From Pseudoxanthomonas winnipegensis (GTDB lineage: Bacteria > Pseudomonadota > Gammaproteobacteria > Xanthomonadales > Xanthomonadaceae): a stretch of 64,000 nt of DNA. The translations under genes and the position numbers were made by a program. Position 1 is the stretch's first letter; each line of letters starts with the position of its first letter. The notes under the pieces were generated by a model, which saw nothing but the letters and a program-made list of their open reading frames with translations, did no database searches and had not been told where the DNA came from. The stretch covers positions 1-64,000 of the forward strand of contig NZ_SHMH01000011.1 of the NCBI RefSeq assembly GCF_004283755.1. The letters are read 5' to 3'. Below are positions 44,575 to 58,199 of this stretch, in pieces.

Positions 44575-44681
44575 CCTGCCCGAAGGTGCGCCTAAAAGTT
44601 CATGCATGCGGTAACGGAGCCAAGTTCATTCCTTAAGCAGCTTAAAGAAGCGAGATAGCGTGGGCGACCGGCACTCCGCTT
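44575..44681. other. Spacer after the GIY-YIG gene, possible decayed attC
   Basis: The stop codon overlaps GCCTCTAACCTGCC, resembling an R-double-prime box, followed by AAGGTGCGCCT, a small palindrome. No matching R-prime box is clear. The rest has no gene. Confidence 0.3.
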
Positions 44682-44751
44682 CTCCCACTTTGAATCGCTG
44701 AACTGGTACCAGTCAATCGCGCCAGGGCTGCAGCCAGGTGGCCTCGCGTTC
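44682..44751 (-). pseudogene. Diverged, internally deleted copy of the lhr 3' end
   Basis: Bases 44718-44751 match 46061-46094 inside lhr at 33 of 34 positions. Bases 44682-44716 match 45694-45728, also in lhr, at about 28 of 35. The copy therefore joins two lhr blocks with about 330 bases deleted between them. On the minus strand it reads REATWLQPWRD then stop, and then [14 protein letters not shown], against [11 protein letters not shown] and [14 protein letters not shown] in lhr. It lies about 1 kb outside the true end of lhr. Confidence 0.75.
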
Positions 44752-44992
44752 CTTCACTTTCGGTGTGGGCCTGGCGCTCGCCATCCTGATGGCGGTCTTA
44801 CTCCATCTGGCACTTCATGGCGCAGCTGCCGGCAGGGCCGTTGCGCGGGCACGACAGCAGCTGGCGCCTGGCTACAAGTACGCGACGCAATCCATCCAGT
44901 GGGGTGGCGGGCGTGGCCGTGCCGTCGTGGCCGCTTACAACGACCATGAGATCAAGTACGTTCCGGTGCAGTGGGATGATCAGGAACCCTGA
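44738..44992 (+). CDS. Small membrane-anchored protein of unknown function
   Basis: Up to 84 residues from GTG 44738. Its first 4-5 codons overlap the lhr-like remnant, so the true start is probably a GTG or ATG between 44764 and 44789. One hydrophobic segment (FGVGLALAILMAVLLHLAL) precedes a soluble part with GYKYATQSIQW and AYNDHEIKYVPVQWDD. No family was recognised. The aromatic, acidic tail does not look like random frame. Confidence 0.5.
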   Translation: MASRSFTFGVGLALAILMAVLLHLALHGAAAGRAVARARQQLAPGYKYATQSIQWGGGRGRAVVAAYNDHEIKYVPVQWDDQEP

Positions 44993-45117
44993 GGCTCCCG
45001 CACAGGAACTTTGCGCCTGAATCCGATTCCTTCCCACGGAAGCTCTGCGGACATTGGTATCCATCTACCATACGACGCTGGGCGCGGCAGACGCCGCCAT
45101 ATAAAGAGCATTACCAA

Positions 45118-45567
45118 ATGAACATCCGTAAAGCGCAGCCAGAAGACCATCCATCGCTCCTTGGCATCTGGGAGCAATCGGTGCGCGCGTCGCACGATTT
45201 CCTGTCGGAGCAAGACATCCAATCGCTGCTTCCCCTCGTGCGCGATCATGCCTTGCCGGGGCTTGAAGTCTGGATCCTGTGCGACGAGGCGTCATCGCCG
45301 ATCGGCTTCATGGGGTTGGACGACAACAAAGTGGAGGCATTGTTCATTGCTCCTACCAGCTTTCGGCGCGGCGGTGGAAAGGTCATGCTTGAGCATGCGA
45401 GAAAGCTGAAAGGCGCCCTAAAGGTAGACGTCAACGAGCAGAATCCGCACGCGGTCGCGTTTTACCTCTCCAATGGGTTTGTCGTCTCTGGCCGCTCCCC
45501 CTTGGATGCCCAAGGGTTACCATTCCCGTTGTTGCATCTGGATGAGGCCAGTCCGAGCGCCGCATAG
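45118..45567 (+). CDS. GNAT acetyltransferase (YjaB-like)
   Basis: A 149-residue acetyltransferase: MNIRKAQPEDHPSLLGIWEQ opens the fold, and VEALFIAPTSFRRGGGKVMLEHA (about 78-100) is the acetyl-CoA-binding motif, with RRGGGK as the R/QxxGxG/A loop. VNEQNPHAVAFYLSNGF and the terminal PFPLLHL complete it. The organisation is that of E. coli YjaB. The substrate is unknown. It is in the accessory zone between the lhr-like remnant and lhr, on the opposite strand to lhr. Confidence 0.8.
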   Translation: MNIRKAQPEDHPSLLGIWEQSVRASHDFLSEQDIQSLLPLVRDHALPGLEVWILCDEASSPIGFMGLDDNKVEALFIAPTSFRRGGGKVMLEHARKLKGALKVDVNEQNPHAVAFYLSNGFVVSGRSPLDAQGLPFPLLHLDEASPSAA

Positions 45568-45632
45568 CCACTCTAACCACCGTCGCTGTGCGGCTCGGTT
45601 TCAGGCCAGGGATGTGGGCGCTACAGGCGAGG

Positions 45633-50138
<4,506 letters not shown>

Positions 50139-50375
50139 GGCGTTCGCACGGAAGCGTGAACCCAAGATGGGGACATCCAGGGCGGCGGTCAACACGCCCG
50201 GAAGGCCGGCCTGTGATGCGATGCAGAGCAAGAAATGGGACAGGTGCCTCGGAACCCCACGCAACGCAAAGACTTTCGCAACAGTCAGTTCGCGTTTTCT
50301 TTAGGTCCTCATCGATAGCGTCCTACGTGCTGCGCCCCGGCATCCCCCGACTGAGCGCGAACAGGAGCAAGAACG
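50139..50375. other. Divergent promoter region between lhr and the DUF3175 gene
   Basis: About 240 bases with no gene. AGGAG at 50363-50367 is the ribosome binding site of the next gene. TTTCTTTAGGTCC near 50297 is AT-richer than its surroundings but no full promoter could be assigned. Confidence 0.4.
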
Positions 50376-50711
50376 ATGATGACGCTGAAACACGCCCACC
50401 CATCCCAGGAAGAAGAGCATCACCAGGACCCCCGCTGGTCACAGCACGTCACCGAAACCAGCCATTCGCTGGACCTCAAGCCCGGCGTTTTCGAGCAGGA
50501 CGACCCGAAGGACATCGCCCACGCGCTGAAGCGTGCGGCCGAGGCCAGCACCCGGCGCAAGGCGCCGCCCTTCCGCTCGGCCATGTCGATGCTGGTCTTC
50601 TACATCAACCGCGCCGGCAGCACCCTGCCCCGGCAGCGGCTGGACATCCTGGAGCGCGCCAAGGACGAACTGCGGGCGCTCTACGGCAAGCCGCGCAAGG
50701 CGGCCGCCTGA
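50376..50711 (+). CDS. DUF3175 protein
   Basis: A 111-residue hydrophilic protein. The diagnostic segments are DPRWSQHVTETSHSLDL (about 18-34), FEQDDPKDIAHALKRAAE and FRSAMSMLVFYINRAG followed by LPRQRLDILERAKDELR. This family is widespread and uncharacterised, often annotated near stress genes. The ATG at 50376 is followed by a second ATG at once; AGGAG is 8 bases before the first. It is a single-gene unit converging on the lipoprotein gene. Confidence 0.8.
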   Translation: MMTLKHAHPSQEEEHHQDPRWSQHVTETSHSLDLKPGVFEQDDPKDIAHALKRAAEASTRRKAPPFRSAMSMLVFYINRAGSTLPRQRLDILERAKDELRALYGKPRKAAA

Positions 50712-50756
50712 TCCAAAGCGGCGCGGGCGATCCGCAGCGCGGGGCCCGCCCTCCTC

Positions 50757-51593
50757 TTACTTGACGAACAGCCCGGCGTCTTCCGGCGCCAGATAGGGCG
50801 CGAGCACCTGCGCGGGCACGTCCACGGTCTGGGTGCCGTCCGAGTACGGCCCGACCTGATACGGCGGGAAGACGAACCGCAGCGCGGTGATCTTGCCGTC
50901 GGCGTTCATCACCGGCTGGAACAGGCGGAAGTTCTCCAGCTTGGGCGCGGTGCCCTCGTCGATCATCTGGGTGGCCGACTGCAGCAGGCTGGCGCGGTCT
51001 TCCGGCGACATGCCGGGATCGTCGTTGCGCAGCGAGGCGGCGGTATGCAGCTGTTCGCGCACATAGCTGCTGACCGCCTCCAGGCCCTTGCCCTGCGTCA
51101 GCAGCGATTGGGTGGTGAGCAGCGTCTGCCGCTGCGGCAGCCAGGTGAAGCGCGCCACCAGCGGCTCGCCGTGCGCCCCACCGGTATAGCGGCTGCCGTT
51201 ACCCGACACCGCCACCACCTCGGGCGTGTTGGCGACCATGTCGAAGGCCAGCGACAGCTCGTATGGCGCGGTCGGCTTCTCCTGGCCGAGGTCCTTCACC
51301 GCCTCCATCAGCCCCTGGCGCGCGGCCCCGGCGTAATCGCCGACGGCCTTGGCCAGGCCCGGGTACTGGTTGATCTGCGGCGGATAGCTGATGCCGATGA
51401 CATAGCGCGGGTCGGATTCGGCCACGTCAGCCAGCGCGGCCTGGGCCGGCGGCGGCGAGGCGGCAGGCGCGGTGCTGGCGGGTGTCGTTCCGTTGGCCGG
51501 CGCGTTGGCCTGGGGCGGTGTCGACGACGGGCTGCATGCGGCCAGCAGGCCCGCCACCAGCAGTGCGGGGACGATGGTCTTTCCTGTACCCAT
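50757..51593 (-). CDS. Lipoprotein with RsiV/DUF3298-like domain
   Basis: A 278-residue predicted lipoprotein: signal peptide with lipobox LLAACSPS (Cys about 19), a Pro/Ala-rich linker to about residue 55, then an alpha/beta domain resembling the DUF4163/DUF3298 pair (YVIGISYPPQI, GGAHGEPLVARFTW, and LRFVFPPYQVGPYSDGTQTV near the end). The YQVGPYSDG motif is strongly typical. In Bacillus RsiV this fold binds lysozyme; a similar role is not shown here. The start at 51593 has AAGGA 8 bases upstream on the minus strand. Confidence 0.8.
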   Translation of the reverse strand: MGTGKTIVPALLVAGLLAACSPSSTPPQANAPANGTTPASTAPAASPPPAQAALADVAESDPRYVIGISYPPQINQYPGLAKAVGDYAGAARQGLMEAVKDLGQEKPTAPYELSLAFDMVANTPEVVAVSGNGSRYTGGAHGEPLVARFTWLPQRQTLLTTQSLLTQGKGLEAVSSYVREQLHTAASLRNDDPGMSPEDRASLLQSATQMIDEGTAPKLENFRLFQPVMNADGKITALRFVFPPYQVGPYSDGTQTVDVPAQVLAPYLAPEDAGLFVK

Positions 51594-51659
51594 GGAAGTC
51601 ATTCCTTCTTGCAAAAAACGGCAGGAGTGTAGCGGCGCGCGGGCCTGCAGGGCGGGCCT

Positions 51660-51932
51660 TCAGGCCCGCAGATCGGCGTACTCGGGATGGCGCTGCAGGA
51701 AGTCCGCGCTGTAGCTGCACACCGGGACGACCTTCAGACCCTCGTTCCTGGCCAGGTCCAGCGCCGCGCGCACCAGCTCGCTGGCCAGGCCGCGGTTGCG
51801 CAGCGCGTCGGGTACGAAGGTGTGGGTGATGACCATCTGCGCCCCGTGGCGGCGATACTCCACCTCGGCCTGCTGGCCGTCCTTGTCCAGGAAGAACTTA
51901 CCGGCGGCGGGATCATGTTGGACGTCGGGCAC
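51660..51932 (-). CDS. Small GNAT acetyltransferase (YjdJ-like)
   Basis: A 90-residue minimal acetyltransferase. GKFFLDKDGQQAEVEYRR (about 11-28) forms the first strands; THTFVPDALRNRGLASELVRAAL (about 36-58) is the acetyl-CoA motif with RNRGLA; VPVCSYSADFLQRHPEYADL is the family's C-terminal signature. GTG at 51930-51932 gives the normal size for this short family. The frame is open further upstream but that part has no homology. Confidence 0.8.
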   Translation of the reverse strand: MPDVQHDPAAGKFFLDKDGQQAEVEYRRHGAQMVITHTFVPDALRNRGLASELVRAALDLARNEGLKVVPVCSYSADFLQRHPEYADLRA

Positions 51933-52144
51933 GGGGCGCTGACCTTGGCTGAGAGGACGCACAGCCTGCCACGCCCGGCGTGAGACCGGCGCATGGCAGG
52001 GTCTGACCCAGCGCGTCACTTTCGCGCCGCCTGGAAGGCGGATGCGGCCCCGTGACGCCCCGCCACGCGGCGTCGAATTTTGGCACGGAAGCTGCATATG
52101 CAGTCCCCACGAACCAAGCGACGAATCAGCTAGGGGGACGTGCG

Positions 52145-52357
52145 ATGAGTCAGATCGAAGAGGCGGGCGGCGTGGCGGGCGTGTCGTCCAGCGATTTCAC
52201 CCTGCTCGAAGGCCTGTATCAGCTTTCCGTGAATGGCAACACCCAGGACTGGGAGTTCGAGCGGCTCAACAATGCCGTGTACGAGCGCCTGCTCTCGTCC
52301 TATGGCAGCGACGATGTTCCGTTCGATCAAAGCAAGAGCGCGCTGGCAGGGTCCTGA
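52145..52357 (+). CDS. Small acidic protein of unknown function
   Basis: A 70-residue acidic soluble protein (contains SSDFTLLEGLYQLSVNGNTQ and DWEFERLNNAVYERLLSS). No family was recognised. A purine-rich GGGGGA lies 7 bases before ATG 52145 and a very strong terminator follows 38 bases after the stop, which together argue for a genuine, well-expressed small gene. Confidence 0.65.
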   Translation: MSQIEEAGGVAGVSSSDFTLLEGLYQLSVNGNTQDWEFERLNNAVYERLLSSYGSDDVPFDQSKSALAGS

Positions 52358-52394
52358 TCAGCCGCGCCACCGGATTCGCGTTTCACCATTGGAA

Positions 52395-52425
52395 ACGGGC
52401 AACGGGGGTTGCCCGTTTTTTTTTT
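52395..52425 (+). terminator. Strong rho-independent terminator
   Basis: ACGGGCAAC and GTTGCCCGT pair perfectly around a short G loop and are followed by nine T residues. Confidence 0.92.
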
Positions 52426-53118
52426 GTGCTTTTCCGGGGCGCGTGGCCGGTCAGCACGAGTCTGAACAGGCTTCCCCAACCGCCTCGACCCAGCCGAGTG
52501 CTGACCCTCGGCCAGCCCCCTGGCCGATTCTTGGGATGGCCCGAGGCTCGCACCTCAGCGGGAGCCTCCTTCGGTGAAACCCTGCTTCTGTGGGACAACT
52601 GTCTCTCGGATCAAGCCTCAGCATCCTTGTAGAGTGGAGCTTGTGGCAATCCCATCTCGGGGACTCCGCTGGGGCTTGCCGATGATCCGGTCGAAAAGCA
52701 GCGGAGCAAGCTCCGCTCTACAAGTGGGAGCCCTGCCAAACAAGGCCTGCGACCCGAAAGATCAAGACTTCTTCAACCCGAAGTACCTGCACCCGACGCG
52801 CGCGGCAGCGGGCCGGCGGGCGGTGACCGCGCCTAGCGAGGCAGGAAGCCGAGCGCCCGAGTCAGGGCAGGATGCCCTGATCGAGGGAAAAGCGGACACC
52901 GCCCGCCGGCCCGCTGCCCTTCCGAAGCCACGAAGCGCAACCGCCGCGCTCCGCGTCGAGCGGAGCGACCCTGCTGGAGAAACTGGCTTACGATCGCGCC
53001 GCCAACCCAAGCCGCCGCCGCTGCCACCTGCCCCACCCTGGACCGCTGCCACCTGCCCCACCCTGGACCGCTACTATCGGCCTTACTCCGGGTTACCGCC
53101 TCAGCGGCGCGCTCGCTA
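52426..53118. repeat. 690-base intergenic region with inverted and tandem repeats
   Basis: No gene is supported. TTGTAGAGTGGAGCTTG at 52627-52643 and CAAGCTCCGCTCTACAA at 52707-52723 form a 17-base inverted repeat with one mismatch. A 25-base unit is repeated exactly in tandem at 53021-53045 and 53046-53070 (it starts CTGCCACCTGCCCCACC). Open frames across 52762-53061 on the minus strand look like GC-rich noise or decayed sequence. Confidence 0.6.
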
Positions 53119-53868
53119 TTACTTGGCCTTGCTCTGATTGGCCACCGCCTCGGCGGCGCGCTTGGCCGCCTCCGGGTCGCCCAGGTAGCGGAAGGACTTG
53201 ACCTGCAGCTGGTCGTCCAGCTCGAACAGCAGCGGGATGCCGGTGGGGATGTTGAGCTCCAGGATTTCTTCCTTGCTCACATGGTTGAGGTACTTGTACA
53301 GCGCGCGCAGCGAGTTGCCGTGCGCGGTCACCAGCACCGTCTTGCCGTCCTTGAGCGCCGGCGCGATGGCGTCGTGCCAGTACGGCAGCACCCGCTCCAG
53401 CGTGGTGGCCAGCGACTCGGTCGCCGGCAGCGCATTGCGGTCGAGCATGGCGTAACGCCGGTCCTGCGCCGGATGGCCCGGATCGGCCGCCTCCATCGGC
53501 GGCGGCGGGATGTCGTAGGAGCGGCGCCAGATCTTGACCTGCTCCTCGCCGTGCTTGGCCGCCGTCTCGGCCTTGTCCAGGCCTTGCAGCGCACCGTAGT
53601 GACGCTCGTTCAGGCGCCAGCTCTTGTGCACCGGCAGCCAGTCCTGGTCCATCTCCTTCAGCGCGCCCTGCAGCGTATGGATCGCGCGCTTGAGCACCGA
53701 GGTGTAGGCCACGTCGAACTTCAGGCCCTCGTCCTTCATCAGCTTGCCGGCCGCGGCCGCCTCGGCGCGGCCCTGCTCGGTCAGATCCACGTCGACCCAG
53801 CCGGTGAACCGGTTGGACAGGTTCCACTCGCTCTGGCCGTGGCGCAGCAGGACTAGGGTTCGGCTCAC
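53119..53868 (-). CDS. gpmA: 2,3-bisphosphoglycerate-dependent phosphoglycerate mutase
   Basis: A 249-residue glycolytic/gluconeogenic enzyme interconverting 3- and 2-phosphoglycerate in the cytoplasm. The phosphohistidine motif [12 protein letters not shown] (His about 11), [32 protein letters not shown], and the second histidine in [15 protein letters not shown] are all present. The length is canonical. It is followed by the rhomboid gene's region on the same strand, 58 bases upstream. Confidence 0.95.
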   Translation of the reverse strand: MSRTLVLLRHGQSEWNLSNRFTGWVDVDLTEQGRAEAAAAGKLMKDEGLKFDVAYTSVLKRAIHTLQGALKEMDQDWLPVHKSWRLNERHYGALQGLDKAETAAKHGEEQVKIWRRSYDIPPPPMEAADPGHPAQDRRYAMLDRNALPATESLATTLERVLPYWHDAIAPALKDGKTVLVTAHGNSLRALYKYLNHVSKEEILELNIPTGIPLLFELDDQLQVKSFRYLGDPEAAKRAAEAVANQSKAK

Positions 53869-53926
53869 TGGGTCGTTCTCCGCGAAGCTGTCAGGGGGCG
53901 CCGATTGTACGGCCAGCGCGGGGCGG

Positions 53927-54532
53927 CTACAGGCGCGGGCGGCTCAGCTCGGCCAGGAAGTGCTGCAGCACCTGCGGCTCCATGATCAGCATGAACATGA
54001 TCCCGTAGGCCGCCCCGGCCAGATGCGCGCTGTGGTTGACCCGATCGCCACCGCGGCGGTCCATCCAGATGCTGTAGACCACGTAGAGCACGGCGAACAG
54101 GATGGCCGGCATCGGGATCACGAACACCAGGATCTGCGACCACGGCGCCAGCAGGATGAAGGCGAACAGCACCGCCGACACCGCGCCCGAGGCGCCCAGG
54201 CTGAAGTAGTTGGGGTCCTTCTGGTGCTTCAGATAGGTCGGCAGGATCGCCATCACCAGCGCCGACAGATAGAACAGCGGATACGCCCACCAGGTGCCGG
54301 TCTGCTGTTCCATGAAGCCCTCGATCTGCCGACCGAAGAAGAACAGCGTGAGCATGTTGAAGAACAGGTGCATGAAGTCGGCATGGATGAAGCCATGCGT
54401 GATCAGCCGGTCGTACTGGTGGAGCTTGTCGATGGCCGGCGGCCACAGGATCAGGCGGTCGGCGACGCGGCGGTTGTTCAAGGCCAGCAGCGAGACGACC
54501 ACGGTGATGGCGATGAGGATCAGGGTGATCAT
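53927..54532 (-). CDS. Rhomboid family intramembrane serine protease
   Basis: A 201-residue membrane protein with six predicted helices. The catalytic serine lies in [15 protein letters not shown] (about residue 117) and the catalytic histidine in [15 protein letters not shown] (about 170). The conserved [18 protein letters not shown] loop and helix (about 50-67) is also present. It should cleave transmembrane substrates in the inner membrane; targets are unknown. It lies 35 bases after the POT transporter on the same strand. Confidence 0.9.
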   Translation of the reverse strand: MITLILIAITVVVSLLALNNRRVADRLILWPPAIDKLHQYDRLITHGFIHADFMHLFFNMLTLFFFGRQIEGFMEQQTGTWWAYPLFYLSALVMAILPTYLKHQKDPNYFSLGASGAVSAVLFAFILLAPWSQILVFVIPMPAILFAVLYVVYSIWMDRRGGDRVNHSAHLAGAAYGIMFMLIMEPQVLQHFLAELSRPRL

Positions 54533-54567
54533 GCGGTTCCTGTAAGCGGGACGAAGGCGCGCGCGGG

Positions 54568-56142
54568 TCAGGCGGCCCGGTAATTGTCCTGCATCGGATA
54601 GCGCCGTGCGTAGCCGGCGAAGGCCAGCGCCGCCAGGAAGGCGAACCCGGCGAAGAAGAACATCAGGAACGCCGCCTCGCTCAGGCCCGTATCGCCGATG
54701 TGCGCCGTCACGGTGGCGTTGCGCACGCCGGCGTTGGTCAGCAGCACCCACAGGCTGCCGAAGGTGGTGGCCAGGTACCAGAAGGCCATGATCACGCCCT
54801 TCATCGCCACCGGCGCCTGGCTGTAGGCGAACTCCAGCGCCGTGGCCGAGACCAGCACCTCGCCCAGGGTCAGCAGCGCATAGGGCAGCGTCTGCCAGGC
54901 CAGCGACACCGGGTGGCCGCCATCCAGCGCCAGCTGCAGCAGTCCAGCCACCACCCAGGCCACGCCGGCCAGGGCGATGCCCGCGCCCATGCGCCGCAGC
55001 GGCGTGGGCTCGATGCCGATCCGGCGCAGCAGCGGATACAGCACCAGCGCATTGAACGGGATCAGCAGCATCACCAGCAGCGGATTGAGCGCCTGCATCT
55101 GCGCGGCGTCCTTGACCAGCCAGCTCGGCCACCACGCCAGGTGATGCGGGATCTGCATGGCCTGTCCCTGCAGCACCCAGGTCGAGGCCTTCTGGTCGAA
55201 TAGCGAGAAGAAGGGCGTGGTCAGCGCGAACACGATCAGGATGCGCAGCACCGCGCGCACGCCATCGACCGCCGCATCGGGATGAATGCCCCGCGCGCGC
55301 TCCAGCTGCAGCGAGGCCCCGGCCCCGCCGAAGGCGATCACCAGCCCCAGCGCCAGGCACGCGGCCGCCACGAAGCCCAGCACCGGCGTGGCCGCCAGCG
55401 CGCCCACGGCCAGCACCGCACCCAACACCGCCAGGGCCAGCCCGGGCCTGCCCTGCCCCCGCGCGCGGGCCAGCAGCGCGCTGCGCACCACCTTGAGGAA
55501 GGCGTGCGGGTCGGACGCCGCCGGCGGCACGTGCACGTAGCGGTGCCGGCCCAGCCAGAACACGAGCGTAGCGATCAGCATCAGCGCCCCCGGCACGCCG
55601 AAGGCCACCGCCGGCCCATGGCTGCGCAGCAGGATCGGCGTCAGCAGCGAGGCGAAGAACGAGCCGAAGTTGATGATCCAGTAGAAGGCGTCGAACACCT
55701 TGCGCGCCAGATGCTTGTTGGACTGGTCGAACTGGTCGCCGACGAAGGACACCACCAGCGGCTTGATCCCGCCCGAGCCCAGCGCGATCAGGAACAGCCC
55801 GGTGTAGAAGCCCTGCCGGTCGTGCTCGAAGATCGCCAGGCACGCGTGGCCGGCGCAATAGATCAGCGAGAACCACAGCACGGTGTTGTACTTGCCGAAA
55901 CAGCGGTCGGCCAGCCAGCCGCCCAGCAGCGGGAAGAAGTACACCCCGATCACGAAGCTGTGGAACACGTCCTTGGCCATCGCCGCGCGATCGGCTTCCG
56001 GCGCATGCAGCAGCAGGGTGCCGACCAGGAAGGAGGTCAGGATGTTGCGCATCCCGTAGAAGCTGAAGCGCTCGCAGCCTTCGTTGCCGATGATGAAGGG
56101 GATCTGGCGCGGCAGGCGGGCCGGGGGCGAGGTGGCGTGCAT
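54568..56142 (-). CDS. POT-family peptide:proton symporter
   Basis: A 524-residue major-facilitator transporter for di- and tripeptides. The proton-coupling signature at the start of helix 1 is GNEGCERFSFYGMRNIL (ExxERFxxYG, about 19-30). PTR2-family motifs GGWLADRCFGKYNTV and FYWIINFGSFFASLLTP follow. About 12-14 hydrophobic segments are seen. An adjacent secreted M14 peptidase on the other strand fits peptide scavenging but is not proof of cooperation. Confidence 0.92.
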   Translation of the reverse strand: MHATSPPARLPRQIPFIIGNEGCERFSFYGMRNILTSFLVGTLLLHAPEADRAAMAKDVFHSFVIGVYFFPLLGGWLADRCFGKYNTVLWFSLIYCAGHACLAIFEHDRQGFYTGLFLIALGSGGIKPLVVSFVGDQFDQSNKHLARKVFDAFYWIINFGSFFASLLTPILLRSHGPAVAFGVPGALMLIATLVFWLGRHRYVHVPPAASDPHAFLKVVRSALLARARGQGRPGLALAVLGAVLAVGALAATPVLGFVAAACLALGLVIAFGGAGASLQLERARGIHPDAAVDGVRAVLRILIVFALTTPFFSLFDQKASTWVLQGQAMQIPHHLAWWPSWLVKDAAQMQALNPLLVMLLIPFNALVLYPLLRRIGIEPTPLRRMGAGIALAGVAWVVAGLLQLALDGGHPVSLAWQTLPYALLTLGEVLVSATALEFAYSQAPVAMKGVIMAFWYLATTFGSLWVLLTNAGVRNATVTAHIGDTGLSEAAFLMFFFAGFAFLAALAFAGYARRYPMQDNYRAA

Positions 56143-56299
56143 GGGAACTCGACGGCAAAAAATCGTGCGCCAGCTTAGCGAGCGCCCCAGCGCGCTTGGC
56201 TGACCACCCTGTCAGACCTTCCCCACCCGCGCGCGCGGGCCGGCGCGCGCGGCATCGCTGGCATGATGGCCGCCCCTTACACCAACCCTGCCCGTCCCG

Positions 56300-58072
56300 A
56301 TGCGCCTGCGCCCCGCCCTGCTCGCCTGTCTGCTGTTGAGTCCCCTGGCGCCGGTCGCCGCCGCGCCCAGCGATGCGGCGCTGATCAGCGCCTCCGAAGC
56401 CTCCGGCTTCACCAGGACCGGCCGCTACGAGGAAGTGGGGCGCCTGTGCGCCGCCTTCGCCGCGCGCTGGCCGCAGGCGGTGCGCTGCTTCGACTTCGGC
56501 ACCACGCCCGAGGGCCGGCCGCTGCACGCCATGGCCATCTCCACCAGCGGCGCGCTCGATCCCGCCGCGGCCCGCGCCCGCGGCCTGCCGGTGGTGCTGA
56601 TCCAGGGCGGCATCCATCCCGGCGAGATCGATGGCAAGGACGCCGGCTTCCTCGTCGCCCGCCAGCTGCTGGAGAGCAAGCGCGCCAAGGGCACGCTGGA
56701 CAAGGTGGTCTGGCTGTTCGTACCGGTGTTCAACGCCGACGGGCACGAGCGCTTCGGACCCTGGAATCGCCCCAACCAGCGCGGCCCGGAAGAAATGGGC
56801 TTCCGCGCCACCGCGCAGAACCTCAACCTCAACCGCGACTACATGAAGGCCGACGCGCCGGAGATGCAGGCGATGCTGGCCCTGGTCGATGCCTGGGACC
56901 CGCTGATCGCCATGGACCTGCATGTCACCGACGGGGCCAAGTTCCGCCACGACATCTCGGTGCAGGTCGAGCCCTCGCACGAGGGCGATGCCACCCTGCA
57001 GCGCGACGGCCAGGCGCTGCGCGCGGCGATGATCGCGCAGCTGGACCGCCAGGGCTCGCACGCCCTGCCGTTCTATCCCTCGCTGGCCGAGAACGACAAT
57101 CCGGCGGCCGGGTTCGCCGACGAGATCTATCCGCCGCGCTTCTCGCACGGCTACTTCCAACTGCGCAACCGCTTCGGCGTGCTGGTGGAGACGCACTCCT
57201 GGCTGCGCTATCCGCAGCGCGTGGCGATCACCGGCAACGCCATCGTCGCCGTGCTGCAGCAGGCCGCCGTGCACGGCGCGGCCTGGCGCGGCGATGCGGC
57301 CGCGGCCGATGAGGCGGCCACCCGGCTCGGCGGCCAGCCGCAGGTGCTGGACTGGAAGGCCAACGACACCCCGCGCATGATCGATTTCCTCGGCTATGCC
57401 TATACGCGCACGCCCTCGGAGGTCTCCGGCGGGCTGATGACCCGCTACGACGAAGACACCCCACAGGTCTGGCACATCCCGCTGCGCGACACCATGGAGC
57501 CGGCGGTGACCACCACCGCGCCGCGCGCCGGTTACCTGGTGCCGGTCGCCTGGGCGCCGATGGTCGAGCCGCGGCTGCGCGCGCACGGGCTGCAGTACCG
57601 CCGCCTCGACGCGGCGCTGGATGCGCCGGCGCAGGCCTACCGCGCCACGCGCATCGACTTCGACAAGACCTCCACCGAAGGCCACCAGCGCCTCAAGCTC
57701 GCCGGCGCCTGGGCCGACGAATCCGCACAGCTGCCTGCCGGCAGCCTGTTCGTGCCTATCGCCCAGCCGCGCGCGCGGCTGGTGGTGGCGCTGCTGGACC
57801 CAGACGCGCCGGACTCGCTGCTGCAGTGGGGCCTGTTCAACGCCGCGTTCGAGCGCAAGGAATACATGGAGAGCTACGTGGCCGAGGACGTGGCGCGGCA
57901 GATGCTGCGCGATCCGCAGGTCAAGGCGGCCTTCGAGCAGCGCCTGAAGGACGATGCGGCCTTCGCCGCCAGCCCGCGCGCGCGGTTGGAGTTCTTCGCC
58001 CGCCGGCACCCGTCCTGGGATACGCGCTACGGCCTGTATCCGGTGCTGCGCACCGACCAGACGCCGCGCTGA
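56300..58072 (+). CDS. Exported M14 family zinc carboxypeptidase
   Basis: A 590-residue secreted metallopeptidase. Signal peptide about 1-21 (LLACLLLSPLAPVAA). Zinc ligands and catalytic residues: HPGEIDGKD (HxxE, about 110-118), MDLHVTDGA (third His, about 215) and VETHSWLRYP with the catalytic Glu (about 295). NLNLNRDYMK is the family's substrate-binding segment. A C-terminal domain (about 360-590) of unknown role follows. It probably trims peptides in the periplasm or outside the cell. Confidence 0.88.
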   Translation: MRLRPALLACLLLSPLAPVAAAPSDAALISASEASGFTRTGRYEEVGRLCAAFAARWPQAVRCFDFGTTPEGRPLHAMAISTSGALDPAAARARGLPVVLIQGGIHPGEIDGKDAGFLVARQLLESKRAKGTLDKVVWLFVPVFNADGHERFGPWNRPNQRGPEEMGFRATAQNLNLNRDYMKADAPEMQAMLALVDAWDPLIAMDLHVTDGAKFRHDISVQVEPSHEGDATLQRDGQALRAAMIAQLDRQGSHALPFYPSLAENDNPAAGFADEIYPPRFSHGYFQLRNRFGVLVETHSWLRYPQRVAITGNAIVAVLQQAAVHGAAWRGDAAAADEAATRLGGQPQVLDWKANDTPRMIDFLGYAYTRTPSEVSGGLMTRYDEDTPQVWHIPLRDTMEPAVTTTAPRAGYLVPVAWAPMVEPRLRAHGLQYRRLDAALDAPAQAYRATRIDFDKTSTEGHQRLKLAGAWADESAQLPAGSLFVPIAQPRARLVVALLDPDAPDSLLQWGLFNAAFERKEYMESYVAEDVARQMLRDPQVKAAFEQRLKDDAAFAASPRARLEFFARRHPSWDTRYGLYPVLRTDQTPR

Positions 58073-58199
58073 CCGGACGCCGCGCAGCCGGATTGAAGGC
58101 CGCCGCGAAGACGTGAATATCCGTGGCCAGACGCCGCCTTGGTTTACAAGCCGGGGCGCTGCGACCAAACTGCCGGCTCCAAGCTGAATGGGGAAGGGC

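Noticed and set aside
52762..53061. A 99-codon minus-strand frame in the repeat-rich gap
   Set aside because: It crosses the 25-base tandem duplication, is Arg/Ala/Ser-rich and shows no recognisable domain.
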